NCBI GenBank assembly: GCA_007644065.1
Contig: VJWN01000008.1
Location: 498,411 to 562,410 of the forward strand
Origin: Margaritispora aquatica
Lineage: Eukaryota; Ascomycota; Leotiomycetes; Helotiales; Discinellaceae
Length of the DNA: 64,000 bases
Direction of reading: 5' to 3'
In this document: piece by piece, positions 34,035 through 44,418 of the stretch
Position numbering within the stretch: the first letter of the stretch is position 1
How the letters are laid out: every line of letters begins with the position of its first letter
Notes under the pieces: generated by a model
Told to the model about the DNA's origin: nothing
Databases searched by the model: none
Seen by the model: the letters and a program-made list of their open reading frames with translations, nothing else
Made by a program: the position numbers and the translations under genes

Positions 34035-37000
34035 ATGGCGCCAGGTAATCGCAGCCAGCAAGGACTCCAACATTATTCTGGTAGATCAAGAGGAAGAGGA
34101 CAAGCATCGACGAGCAGAGGAGGTTCATACTCCTCTGGTAAGTCCCAAAAATTTCATGATGGTTCAATCCCTACTGGCCCTCGCGCTCTGCGCGACACCA
34201 CTAACCAGTCAATCCCTCCAACATCGATTTATAGAGGGAGGAACTTTGACCCAAATTATTCTCTAAAGTGCTCACTAGATGAATTTACAGACAACGAACC
34301 TGAAGTCAGAAGCACACAAGACAATTTCGAAACAGCAAGACTCGAGAATGCAGCAAAGCGACTGAAGAAGGAATCGACCAAGACTTTGAACGGGCGAGGA
34401 CGAGGAAAGGCGACTGGATTGTTCACGAACAAATCCGTTCGTTTCGAGGATCATCAAAGCAATCACCACAGCAAATCGCGTGACCAAGAAAATTCGAGTA
34501 CTCCCGCGACAAACTCAGCCATGGCTGTCAATCCATCGAATGCGTTCGGTGGAGCCTCCACCCATCTTGCACCCAGCGTATTCGGCGCACCTTCACGCTC
34601 ACCCAGTCCTGGAGTCATGAGCCCTTTCGGAGCAGCATCTCAAGCAACACCAGTATCATTTGGAGCTCCCTCTGCTGGATCTGCAACATTTGGTAGACCA
34701 TCTGTGAACGCGAGCAATACCAGCATATTCGGCGCAAGCTCCAAGCTCTCCTCAAACCCAAACCCGTTCGGTAGCTCATCTACTCCATTTGCGACCCCAG
34801 GCTCCGCAAATCCTTTTGGTCAAGCTGGACCAGCTTCTTCCACGAAATCCGGGGCTCGCAACCCCTTTGAATCGGCAACTTCGAATTCACAACCGCCGTC
34901 GAGCTCTGCTGCTATCGGCAGCTTCTCTGCGTCCAAACCAACAAATACGGCTTCTAATAGCTTCCCTTTTGCAGCACAGAGCGGAGCGATTCATAAGCCA
35001 GGTTCCCTGAAACCTTCTCCAGTCTCGAACCTTCAATCCGCAGTAAATGGAGCTTCCACCACAGCATCTCCCACAGCATTCACATCTGCACAGTCCTCGA
35101 ATTTCACAAATGCCTCATCTACTACATCCCAAGATGCTGCGGCTGCGCGAAAGATTAGATTTCAAGGTCGCCCTGCCGTAACTCAATCGGCTCAAGGTGG
35201 ACAAGCAAAGAGCAAGAATCCATCAGTGAAAAGCCCATCTGGCATTCAAACAACAAAGAGTGGGTTTGGAGGACAATTTGCGCAGCCTACAAACTCAATG
35301 GAAAGTTCTAACAGAACATCGGAGTCTTTGGCAAAGAGAGTCAATGAAGTGCTCCGCCTGGAGGGTATCGTTGCTCCTTCTTGGCCTGGCTGGGATGTAA
35401 AGGACAAAAGATCAGTTGGTCAACATGAACGAATCAAGAAATATTGGAATGATTACCGAGAGTATCAGGGAAAAGTGCGAAGTGCTTTGATTCGAGCAAA
35501 TGTCATAGACAATCCTGATGTCCCGAAGAAGCTCTCTGAAGCGATAGACTTCAAGGGGACTTGCGAAGATATGTGTCCAGGATGGGAGAAAGTTGACAGA
35601 ATCATCTCTGGAAGAGTTGATGATATTGAGAAAGAAGTCTCACCTGATGGTTCTGTGTCGAAATATCCAGCACTTGAGAAGATGGTCAAGGCTTTGGCAC
35701 GCTCTGCTGCTGGACAGGAAGCACCATTGCCAGACGAAGTTCGATCCGCTGCAGCACTTAGAAGGACAGTAGACTACCTTTTTGGTACTGTGCTTGCCAA
35801 CTCAGATCTTCCCTCCGTCTATACATTTCTTTGGGATCGTACACGGGCCATTCGACGCGATTTTGTTTTTCACACTGTCATGAACAAGACCGAACTTTAT
35901 GACCAGGTCGACTGTTTGGAGAGAATTGTTAGATTTCATGTCACCGCTGCTCACCAAATGTCACGCGAGGGCATCAACACACAGGGTTTCAGTGAACAGC
36001 AAGAGCTAGAGCAATTGGGAAAGGCCTTGCTGTCACTTATGCATGCGTACGAGGATTGTAAAGCTCAAGGGGTTGAATGTGAAAACCAAATCGAGTTTCA
36101 CGCATATAACATCCTGTGGGGAGCACGTTCTAAACCTGGCATTCTAGAAGAGGTGCAAAATTCCGGATTGAATTTATGGGAACATGAGGAGATACAGCTT
36201 GCTGTGAGTCTCGTGGAAGCCCTACAAACACCTTGGGATACTCTTCCCACCAAACCCCGAGCAGAAACCGACATCGTTCACAACGCTTTTTCAAAGTTCT
36301 TCTCTGTTATCAAAGACGAGCGAGTTTCCTACACCATGGCTTGCTTCGCAGAGACTTTCTTCAACCACGTTCGCTTCTCGTTTCTAAGGACGCTTCTCAA
36401 GTCATACAAGAGACACAAGCAGCAAGCAACTGATTGGACGATTCCAGCTTTGAACTCATATCTTCACTTTGACTATGAGGAAGAGGTCCTTTCTTTCTGT
36501 GAGAGCCACGGTGTTACATTTGCTACAAATGCAAATGGTGTCAGGCATCTGTCATTAGATCTGACTCGTGAGGTTGCTCAGCCATCACCACCCTTGAAGC
36601 AAGGGTATTCAAATGACATCGTGGAGAAGAAACGAGGTCAGCATTCATTGACAGAGGCAATCAATGGACCATTGTATTACGAAGCAGACATAACTTCTAG
36701 TGCCTCCAATCAAGGTGGTGGGATGGAAGAAGAAGATTCCTTGTTCGTTACAGATAACTCGCCTGTCCAGCCACATACTGTCCCCGTGTCGACTACAAAG
36801 GCGAAGGCGGAGGTAGTCAGCCATGATGTGAGTTCGAGTCTAAAAGGCAAGGAGAAAGAACTATCAACAAGCTTTAACTCTCAGCCAGCTTCTATCTTTG
36901 ATAGGATGCCTGCGCCGAAAAGCTTCAGTGATATATTCGCTATCCCTACTACGACGACCGCCACTTCTGATTCTCAACCCTCAGCTCAGAATACGTCGCC

Positions 37001-38606
37001 CTCAATCTTCACTCAACCCTCAACTCAGAATGCCTCGCCCTCAATCTTCACTCAGCCAAAACTGCCCTCATTTCCTCAACCAGTATTGCCTCGAGCACAA
37101 GAAGAGATTTCTGCCATGAAGCCGGCTAGCCCATTTTCATTCTTGCAACAGTCACAACCCCCTGCTGTTCCAGTCTCGTCCCTCCCGAGCATTACGATGT
37201 CGCCTGCTATCCAGCAAGTCCCTCTACCATCTCCACCTGCCATTTCGTTGCCACAACCACAGAATGAGGTTCACCATCCTACGTTCAATGGACAAACATC
37301 TCTAGAAAATCAAACCTTTCCACTACCAGCACAGCCATCTTCGCCATTTGCTGGTTTCACATCTCCAAGCATTCCATCAAATTCTCTTCAAGCAGTGGAT
37401 CAGGTGGCTGTCGAGAGCATCCCTACAGCTACAGCTACTCCTTCGAATGACGCGTCGGCGCTTGTGGCCTCTGATAATAGTCATCTACCAGATACTCGCT
37501 CCGCAAAGCTCACATCTGCCACTAATTGGGTAGCTTTGGGCTCCGATGGCTTGATGGAACAATTTATTGCCAGCCAAGTGGAGCTTATTCTACACCAGGC
37601 GGCAACACTTTTCATGGCAGAGGAAGCTGCACGGCTTGCTAGGGAGGAGGATGAACAAGATGCCAGAGAGGCAGATGAGTTCAGACAATGCAGTCTAGCT
37701 ACGAAGTACATAAATAGGTGGCGAGAAATTGCCCGCCTTCTGTCACTCAAACGCAGGGGTAGGGTCTCTCGGAAAGCTAGACGTGATCACGCTGAACAAG
37801 TGATGGCATCTAAGGCAGCAAAGGCGGCCTCCTTGGTAGAAGACTTTAAGGCATCTACTAGTAGCCGTCGTCGTCGAGAAAGTCTGGCAAGCTTGTTGGA
37901 TAGTACTGGAGTTTTGGATGGCGTCCATGACTCTCAAAAAGAGGCGAATTCTATTACGCACGGATATGAATCTTCTCTGAAAAGACGACGATCTACACGG
38001 TCTACGTCGACTGCAACCTCAAAGGCTACGAAGCACAAACGCGGCCAATCAGAACAACAAAATCCGTTGCGCCGTTCTCTTTTATCTGATCCTACCTATC
38101 TCCAAGGCGGATCGAGGATTCATTTGATCCCAGACTATCATGCCAATCAGGAGTCCAAATCCCAAAAAAGTGGCGTCACTACAGATTATTTCCGTTTAAA
38201 AGCTAGGGGTATCACAACTCTTCCCGACGGTAGCCCTCTTGCCAGCTCCGTTGCTAGTCAATATCTACGAAAAAAGCGTTCCCTAGACGACTTTGTGAAA
38301 CCTGCAACGCCGATTAGCCAAAAAGTATCAGCGGCACCTCAGAGTGTTCCCGCGAAGCGACCAAGAAGCTTTGCCAATTCTCACGACGAGATACAGATGC
38401 TGAAAGCAAGAGCCAGAGAGACGATGGCGGAGGAGAGGATGTTGAGTCAAAAACGTGCATTCCAAGATGATGAAGAAGAAGAGTTATTTGAGAGGGCTAA
38501 AAGGGTGAGAGAGCAGATGGATGAGGGAGCGATGTGGTACAGACAAGAGATAGAACAAGATACAGCAAGTAGGAGCGCGTCTAGAGTTGGCAGTTACGGA
38601 CGATAA
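34035..38606 (+). CDS. SAC3: Sac3/GANP family mRNA export factor (TREX-2 scaffold)
   Basis: One unbroken frame of 1523 aa. Sac3 is the scaffold of TREX-2, which couples transcription to mRNA export at nuclear pores. The order is: a basic Arg/Gly-rich start; an FG-type region at roughly residues 170-280 (repeats of FGA, PFG, FGG and SFGAP, nucleoporin-like); the Sac3/GANP PCI-type domain at roughly 460-830, opening near FKGTCEDMCPGWEKVDRI; a Pro/Ser/Gln-rich linker with a 39-nt tandem duplication; and a helical segment (AARLAREEDEQDAREADEF to INRWREIARLLSLKRRGR) that probably corresponds to the Sus1/Cdc31-binding region. A Lys/Arg-rich coiled C-terminus follows. The absence of introns across 4.6 kb is notable beside intron-rich neighbours. 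Confidence 0.94.
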   Translation: MAPGNRSQQGLQHYSGRSRGRGQASTSRGGSYSSGKSQKFHDGSIPTGPRALRDTTNQSIPPTSIYRGRNFDPNYSLKCSLDEFTDNEPEVRSTQDNFETARLENAAKRLKKESTKTLNGRGRGKATGLFTNKSVRFEDHQSNHHSKSRDQENSSTPATNSAMAVNPSNAFGGASTHLAPSVFGAPSRSPSPGVMSPFGAASQATPVSFGAPSAGSATFGRPSVNASNTSIFGASSKLSSNPNPFGSSSTPFATPGSANPFGQAGPASSTKSGARNPFESATSNSQPPSSSAAIGSFSASKPTNTASNSFPFAAQSGAIHKPGSLKPSPVSNLQSAVNGASTTASPTAFTSAQSSNFTNASSTTSQDAAAARKIRFQGRPAVTQSAQGGQAKSKNPSVKSPSGIQTTKSGFGGQFAQPTNSMESSNRTSESLAKRVNEVLRLEGIVAPSWPGWDVKDKRSVGQHERIKKYWNDYREYQGKVRSALIRANVIDNPDVPKKLSEAIDFKGTCEDMCPGWEKVDRIISGRVDDIEKEVSPDGSVSKYPALEKMVKALARSAAGQEAPLPDEVRSAAALRRTVDYLFGTVLANSDLPSVYTFLWDRTRAIRRDFVFHTVMNKTELYDQVDCLERIVRFHVTAAHQMSREGINTQGFSEQQELEQLGKALLSLMHAYEDCKAQGVECENQIEFHAYNILWGARSKPGILEEVQNSGLNLWEHEEIQLAVSLVEALQTPWDTLPTKPRAETDIVHNAFSKFFSVIKDERVSYTMACFAETFFNHVRFSFLRTLLKSYKRHKQQATDWTIPALNSYLHFDYEEEVLSFCESHGVTFATNANGVRHLSLDLTREVAQPSPPLKQGYSNDIVEKKRGQHSLTEAINGPLYYEADITSSASNQGGGMEEEDSLFVTDNSPVQPHTVPVSTTKAKAEVVSHDVSSSLKGKEKELSTSFNSQPASIFDRMPAPKSFSDIFAIPTTTTATSDSQPSAQNTSPSIFTQPSTQNASPSIFTQPKLPSFPQPVLPRAQEEISAMKPASPFSFLQQSQPPAVPVSSLPSITMSPAIQQVPLPSPPAISLPQPQNEVHHPTFNGQTSLENQTFPLPAQPSSPFAGFTSPSIPSNSLQAVDQVAVESIPTATATPSNDASALVASDNSHLPDTRSAKLTSATNWVALGSDGLMEQFIASQVELILHQAATLFMAEEAARLAREEDEQDAREADEFRQCSLATKYINRWREIARLLSLKRRGRVSRKARRDHAEQVMASKAAKAASLVEDFKASTSSRRRRESLASLLDSTGVLDGVHDSQKEANSITHGYESSLKRRRSTRSTSTATSKATKHKRGQSEQQNPLRRSLLSDPTYLQGGSRIHLIPDYHANQESKSQKSGVTTDYFRLKARGITTLPDGSPLASSVASQYLRKKRSLDDFVKPATPISQKVSAAPQSVPAKRPRSFANSHDEIQMLKARARETMAEERMLSQKRAFQDDEEEELFERAKRVREQMDEGAMWYRQEIEQDTASRSASRVGSYGR
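36978..37055 (+). repeat. 39-nt in-frame tandem duplication within SAC3
   Basis: Two adjacent copies encode near-identical 13-residue units (NTSPSIFTQPSTQ and NASPSIFTQPKLP style). The copies differ at only a few bases, so the duplication looks recent. It lies in the disordered linker. Confidence 0.8.
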
Positions 38607-39046
38607 GCTGGACTGTATTACAATTTGAGTAGCATAGCATTGAGGCGTTTGGAGGTTCGGATACACAGGTATGAGGAGTTTTGATGAAAGGAAATGGTGC
38701 ATTTACCCGGCGTTCAAGCTTGTATAAAACCAAGAAATACCCTCTTTGGGTACTGAGAGTCAAGATAACTCAACAAATGAATACATGAAACCGTACCAAC
38801 AATAACTTTGATGTCCATTATTTGACTTTGCTTATGCTTACCTTGATCTCCTCTGTCGTGAAGTTTCAATTCTTCATGTCCTGCTACACATCATGTGACA
38901 AAATGTGCCCCACAATTGACTAGCGTTTCCGCCCTCGAAATTTCCAAAAACTTTTTGAGAGCTCCAGATATTTTGCTAACTCGACATCTCCACCACAACG
39001 AATAGGGAAGGGAAGGTACAATCTGCGCCAATCCTAAATATTCATA
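38607..39046. other. intergenic, CBF5 promoter
   Basis: Between Sac3 and Cbf5, same strand. A/T-rich blocks lie at about 38935-38965 (GAAATTTCC and AAAAACTTTTT); they faintly resemble ribosome-biogenesis promoter elements but are not a clear match. No gene. Confidence 0.55.
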
Positions 39047-40653
39047 ATGGCGATGGTTGTTTCAAAGAAAGAGGAGGTTGACTATGTCATCAAGCCTGAA
39101 GCTGTCACTCCAGCTGTTGATACCAGCTCGTGGCCATTACTGCTCAAGAACTACAACAATTGTACGAACACTTATTCGATTGAGTGCCAAAACTGACTTG
39201 TATAGTGCTCGTTCGTACTGGACACTTTACCCCAATTCCCAATGGATGTACCCCGCTCAAACGCGACCTCAAGTCCTACATCAGCTCTGGAGTGATAAAT
39301 CTCGACAAGCCCTCAAACCCTTCCAGTCACGAAGTTGTCGCATGGGTGAAGCGCATGCTAAGGTAAATGGATTGGATACTATTGGCCCATACCGCACCAG
39401 CTAATCCCATATAGAGTTGAGAAGACTGGTCACAGTGGTACTTTGGATCCAAAGGTTACTGGTTGTTTGATTGTCTGCATTGATCGCGCAACAAGACTCG
39501 TCAAGTCGCAACAAGGTGCTGGAAAGGAATATGTGTGTGTTATCAGGATGCACGACAAACTTCCAGGTGGTGAGGCACAGTTCGCGCGAGCTCTGGAGAC
39601 CTTGACTGGTGCCCTTTTCCAACGTCCTCCTTTGATTTCTGCGGTCAAGCGACAACTCCGTATCCGAACGATTCACGAGAGCAAACTCTACGAATTTGAC
39701 AATGAGAGGCATTTGGGTGTGTTCTGGGTCAGTTGCGAGGCAGGAACCTATATCCGTACACTCTGTGTGCATCTTGGTCTGCTTTTGGGTGTCGGTGCTC
39801 ACATGCAGGAGCTGCGCAGAGTACGAAGTGGAGCAATGGACGAATCAGAAAATATGGTCACCCTTCACGATGTGCTGGATGCTCAATGGATGCAGGACAA
39901 CACCAGGGATGAATCGTATCTCAGGAGAGTGATTGCGCCATTGGAGACACTTCTTACTACATACAAACGAATTGTTGTCAAGGACAGTGCAGTGAACGCA
40001 GTCTGCTACGGTGCTAAGCTTATGATTCCAGGATTGTTGAGATATGGTTGGTTTCTCCCAATCATCAATGAAAACGTGCTAATAAGTTTCCAGAGGCTGG
40101 TATTGAGGTTCACGAAGAGGTTGTTCTGATGACCACGAAAGGAGAGGCCATTGCGTTAGGTATTGCCCAAATGTCGACCGTCGAGCTCTCAACATGCGAT
40201 CACGGAGTCGTTGCAAAGGTGAAGCGTTGCATCATGGAGCGCGATCTGTATCCAAGACGATGGGGACTCGGACCAGTCGCTGTGGAAAAGAAGAAGATGA
40301 AGGCTGATGGCAAGCTCGACAAATATGGCCGACCAAATGAAGCTACACCAGCAAAGTGGAACACCGAATACAAGGACTTTAACGCTCCTCTCGATGGCAG
40401 TGCTCCAGTACCCATGATCAAAGCCAAAGAAGAGGAAGCTAAGGAAAGCAAAGCCGAGGCCAGCCCAGCTCCTTCTGCCGATGTTGATGTTTCAATGATC
40501 AGCAACGGTGCCGAAGACGGTGGAAAGAAGCGCAAGCGCCACGAGGGTGAGACAGCGGAGGAGAAGGCTGAGCGCAAGCGCAAGAAGAAGGAGAAGAAAG
40601 AGAAGAAGGCTAAGAAGGAGGGCAAGAAGGTTGAGGAGAGCGACAGCGACTAA
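39047..40653 (+). CDS. CBF5: H/ACA snoRNP pseudouridine synthase Cbf5 (dyskerin)
   Basis: Four exons (39047-39161, 39206-39362, 39415-40046, 40094-40653) give 487 aa. It catalyses RNA-guided isomerisation of uridine to pseudouridine in rRNA within nucleolar H/ACA particles. The TruB-type catalytic motif is GHSGTLDP with the nucleophile at about Asp102. Other blocks are [14 protein letters not shown] (motif I), RVRSGAMDE and the PUA domain ([19 protein letters not shown] to [10 protein letters not shown]). The C-terminus is a Lys/Glu-rich tail ([18 protein letters not shown]) ending SDSD, typical of nucleolar proteins. All splice junctions keep phase and rebuild conserved sequence. Confidence 0.96.
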
Positions 40654-40897
40654 ATTTGCTGATTCGTTTCAACTGTTTGTTCATCTGCACATTACCACAA
40701 GGGGTCATAAACTGGAAATCATGTTTCTGCTTCGGGGCTTGGCTATGCTGATTTTCTCTGGCGTTCATGATGTATCATACTGTCTGCAGGATACTTGCAG
40801 GGACGTTTGAGGGTAGGCTACAAAATGGAGTTATAGGGTTTCTCTTTGAATACTTTACAGAAATTCTCCTAAATGCAGCAATATCCCGTGAAGTGAT
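40654..40897. other. short convergent spacer
   Basis: This 244-bp spacer is shared by the 3' ends of Cbf5 (+) and the first UstYa gene (-), and marks the left edge of the candidate RiPP locus. Nothing else seen. Confidence 0.6.
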
Positions 40898-41756
40898 TTA
40901 CAAGATTCCAGATGTGTTCAGGTATCGATGCTTTTCTGCAAAGTCATAGATCAGCTGGTAATCTCGGCATTGATGTGTTACATTCCATCCATCCACTGAT
41001 TCAACATCTAGCACTGTCACTTCGATGGCTGGTTCCAAGGACATGTCTCCAGCACACATGGCGCCTTGCAACAGGTAATCGAAACAATGAGCGTAATGGT
41101 CCATTGAGTGACTGCTTTTAGTACTGTTATCTGACATTGATTCAAATGCTGCTTTCAAACTAGCCTGGGTCTATTAGTTCTGGAGTGTCAAGAGAGTCTA
41201 GCCAAACATACGATACAGTGCATCTGATGGAACATAGATATTGCATAGTACCCTCTTTCTGAGCTGTAAGTACCATCTTGAAGTTGAGTACCAGCTGGGA
41301 TGTGAACGAATCCTCTACCTTCTGTGAAGCATTTAGCAATGTATATGCTTGCTCAGTAAGAGATTATACTTACTGGGAAGCAATTCTCGCCAAGGGTCAT
41401 CGACAGACTGAGAGCTCCCTACGATTTCGTATTGCTCCGCTGGTGCGAATACCACTTTCTGGTCATGTGGTACTATCAAGTTAGCGATGCTCTTTCAAGA
41501 CATCGAATCTCGAGAGTTGCTTACTCTGTGTCCGTGCTAGCGATAAATCGTTTGCTTTGTAGTGATGGGAGGTATTCTTTGTCGTCCATGCTGCAAATAC
41601 AAGTCCGAGGGTAACGATGTATAGAATTGACAATCCCCAGAAAGCCGTTCGGTACTTGCGGTGATCCCGCTTAGAAACTGTAACAAACTGCCTTCCATCA
41701 AGCGAGTCTGAAGAATCGCCATCGTTAAGCTGTTGATACTTGATCGTAGAGTTCAT
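40898..41756 (-). CDS. UstYa-family (DUF3328) protein 1, putative RiPP-modifying oxidase
   Basis: Four exons (41525-41756, 41374-41472, 41212-41321, 40898-41164) give 235 aa. A cytosolic start (MNSTIKYQQLNDGDSS) is followed by one membrane helix at about residues 38-58 and a lumenal catalytic region. Two HxxHC motifs, the family hallmark, are intact: HQMHC at 142-146 and HYAHC at 170-174. UstYa proteins of the ustiloxin, phomopsin and asperipin pathways carry out oxidative cyclisation of ribosomal peptides in the secretory pathway; that role here is inferred from family and context. It shares strand and intron layout with the second UstYa gene, and the nearest other gene is a repeat precursor. 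UstYa proteins also occur outside RiPP clusters, so the substrate is not proven. The frame start at 41771 is TTG; ATG 41756 is preferred. Confidence 0.9.
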
Positions 41757-42843
41757 GATGCTCGAAATCAACTTTCAAATCTAGAGAAAGAGCAATAGCA
41801 GTCGCAGTAGCAGTAGCAGTAGCAAGAGGAAGATGAGCTGAGCTGAGATGAAATCAGAGGAAGTGCATCGGCTCCTTCGGATCCTTGAGAAAACCGCAGC
41901 TGTAGCTATGAATCTCAGAAACGAGCTGGTATTCGAATTGAGTGCGTGAGGAGGGATGATCGTGGTCCGATGTCGCGAGGAGAGCCGAGTCAACTCGTCG
42001 TCTCAGGTCGTCTGATCCGGAATCTTGGCTAAACTCTGTCGGTTTTGAACACACCTGCATGTTCTGTGGTTGGACTACGGGATGCTGCAGACGGTTTTCA
42101 GCTGCTTGAAGAGCATCGGTCGGGCTCGGATTGGATGAATGTCTCGCTGTGTCAGGAAAGCATATCTATGTGCGTGGAGGGTTGGTTATTCTCTCCCTTT
42201 TCATGGGGTTTTAAGCGAATCTAAGATCTCACCGACGCCTCAAGGCAGCGTACTTGCTCGACAATGTGACAGTGACTTCATCTCGTGAACAATAGATTCG
42301 CGAATGCACTTCTTAGGCTGTTGTGTCTCGTACTCACCGTCGCAATATCAACTGGTGCTTGTGGTGGATTTGCAAATACGAATTCTTCTTCCGCATGTGG
42401 TTGAGAGTGGACGGTCTCTTTTCATCACTGCAGCTTGACCGTTAGATCTTGTGTTGCGGATGACATCTAGAAGAGCCGTTACGTGCTACTGTGGCGTATG
42501 GCTCCCACGCAGTAGCAGTTGGCCATTGCTCGTGTGATGCTTCCGTGTGTTTAGTTGTGTAGGTGTTATCCAGTGATTCCAACACTGGGAGGATACTGGG
42601 GACGGCTGTAACTCCCGGCCTGTGTGATCTGTCAATACTGAAGCACAGCATCCAACTAAAGTCACTAGTATCTGTCATGTTACTCTAAGAGGACAAACAT
42701 TTCTTGAAAGCCTCACCGCTTGGGCTTCACATAACGCCAGTGCACATTCAGCAACTTTCAAGAGCAGAAGGCGAGCATGAGAATGGCTTTCATTATGTCA
42801 AGTATTTCTGGCATCATATAGCCAGTCTCGTACAACATTCACA
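41757..42843. other. intergenic between the two UstYa genes
   Basis: This is the promoter side of UstYa gene 1. It holds a triplet run at 41796-41824 and several short frames without recognisable content. No tyrosinase, methyltransferase or transporter gene is hidden here as far as I can see. Confidence 0.55.
41796..41824. repeat. imperfect AGC/GTA triplet microsatellite
   Basis: Alternating GCAGTA-type hexamer units, about four copies, lie just upstream of UstYa gene 1. Confidence 0.7.
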
Positions 42844-43850
42844 CTAGCTATCCTCTGCTGCGCCAATACGATCCCCCTTCCCATCTGGAAATGATGGACC
42901 TGAGTTCATCAGCAAACCAATCTCAAGTGACAATCACAAACTCACCTAATTCAGGATGCACAAGAACTCCAGCTGCAAAAACATCCACCGTTCGCTCCTT
43001 AGACCATTCATTCAAGCTGTCCCAATTGACACATTCATGGGGACTTGTGAAATTGGCAAGTGGGATAGCTTGGTTCTTGCCCCAGCGCATCGTGACAATT
43101 GAAGTGTCGCCTTGACATTGAATGCCTTGTCGAAGGATATCAAGGCAATGCATGCTGTGTTGACGATTGTGACGTCTTTCCACCTCGGTCATATCTGGGA
43201 AGTAGTGATCTTCATAGAAATAATGATGCAATCGTTTCTAAGCATGTCAGTGTGGAAGTCGAATATCGAAATGATGATCTCACTATGCAATGAAGTTGAT
43301 GGTAGACCATTAATGAACCAAAATATCCGCCGCCAGGGAGTGCAATTCCCTCATCAAGACGACCAGCTCTTCTCAGCTCCTCCTCCGGAATCCTTATGTT
43401 TGTATCTTTAAGTAGAATTAGCTAAAGAAGATAAACTGTTATTCTGAACATACATTGCAAGAGCTCATGCCAAGCATCATCCAATTCGGGCCTCGGCTCT
43501 CCAACATATGGACTCTCCAACTGAATTGGGACATCGAATACCTGAGATTCTTGAATCACTGGTATTCCTCCTGCGTCTGTTTCGATCAGCGTTGTCTTCT
43601 TCCACTTGTTGGGCATCATACCTGTTTTATGAGCAGTCAGCCTCCGCTGCTGTATCGCAGCAAGGAATATAATCGTATACACTCCAATCACAATCACATG
43701 TGCAATGAACGGAATCCAGGACCTCAATGGTGAATGTCTCGAATTAATGGTCGGTTGATTTGAGAGGAGAGACTCTCCCGATAGTGAGTCCTCATCAGGC
43801 TCGCGCCGATTAGGGGATTTCTTGGACGTGAAGGGTAAATATCGATCCAT
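42844..43850 (-). CDS. UstYa-family (DUF3328) protein 2, putative RiPP-modifying oxidase
   Basis: Four exons (43454-43850, 43284-43405, 42946-43237, 42844-42899) give 288 aa. A charged N-terminus (MDRYLPFTSKKSPNRREPDE) leads to one membrane helix at about 45-66 and the DUF3328 domain. Both HxxHC motifs are intact: HQLHC at 168-172 and HSMHC at 200-204. The C-terminal exon of 56 nt adds PSFPDGKGDRIGAAEDS. It is clearly diverged from UstYa protein 1, so the two may act on different residues or as a heteromer; that is inference. It is divergent from the repeat-precursor gene across 568 bp, which suggests co-regulation. An annotation relying on single frames would miss the last exon. Confidence 0.9.
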
Positions 43851-44418
43851 GGCAACCAAGTATAGAAGATTCCAAGATTTGGTTGCAATTCAAGATGATT
43901 GATGAGATGGATGTGGGCATCGAGAGATACTGGAAGTTTGTTTGCTCCTCCAAGCCCTTCCCGAACCTAAAAATCTGTGCGCATGATCCCGACGCTCAAG
44001 CATCTTGGTACGACATCGCGGCGGTGCTCAACAGCCTTGCGACACGAACTCATCGTGCCACGACATGAGATCGGATGGATTCGCGCTTTCGAGCTCATTT
44101 CTGATAGGCAAGAGTTTGAAAGGATCATTTAGCTTTGAAATGGCCGAAAGCGGAAAGTAGGTGGCTTCATGTCATCGGTCGGCCACAGTTGTCATTTTTC
44201 GTGAAGAAGAGCTTCACCGCTTCATGATAGAGCATAGGCAAGCCGGTGGAGATGGGAGTCGATTGAGAAAGGTCTGAAAGTGCAGAGGATGCGTGACTTG
44301 AATGATGCTTGGGTGAGATGATAAATAGGACTCGAAATGAGCCGAGCTCTGAATCTTGAGAACATCAAATCCTAGAAGTGCATTTTTGAAATATCAATTC
44401 GATCCCCAAAAGCCCAGC
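43851..44418. promoter_or_regulatory. divergent promoter region, UstYa gene 2 / RiPP precursor
   Basis: These 568 bp separate two divergent start codons, so both promoters lie here. I could not identify a specific transcription-factor site. A short frame at 43883-44068 has no protein character. Confidence 0.6.
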
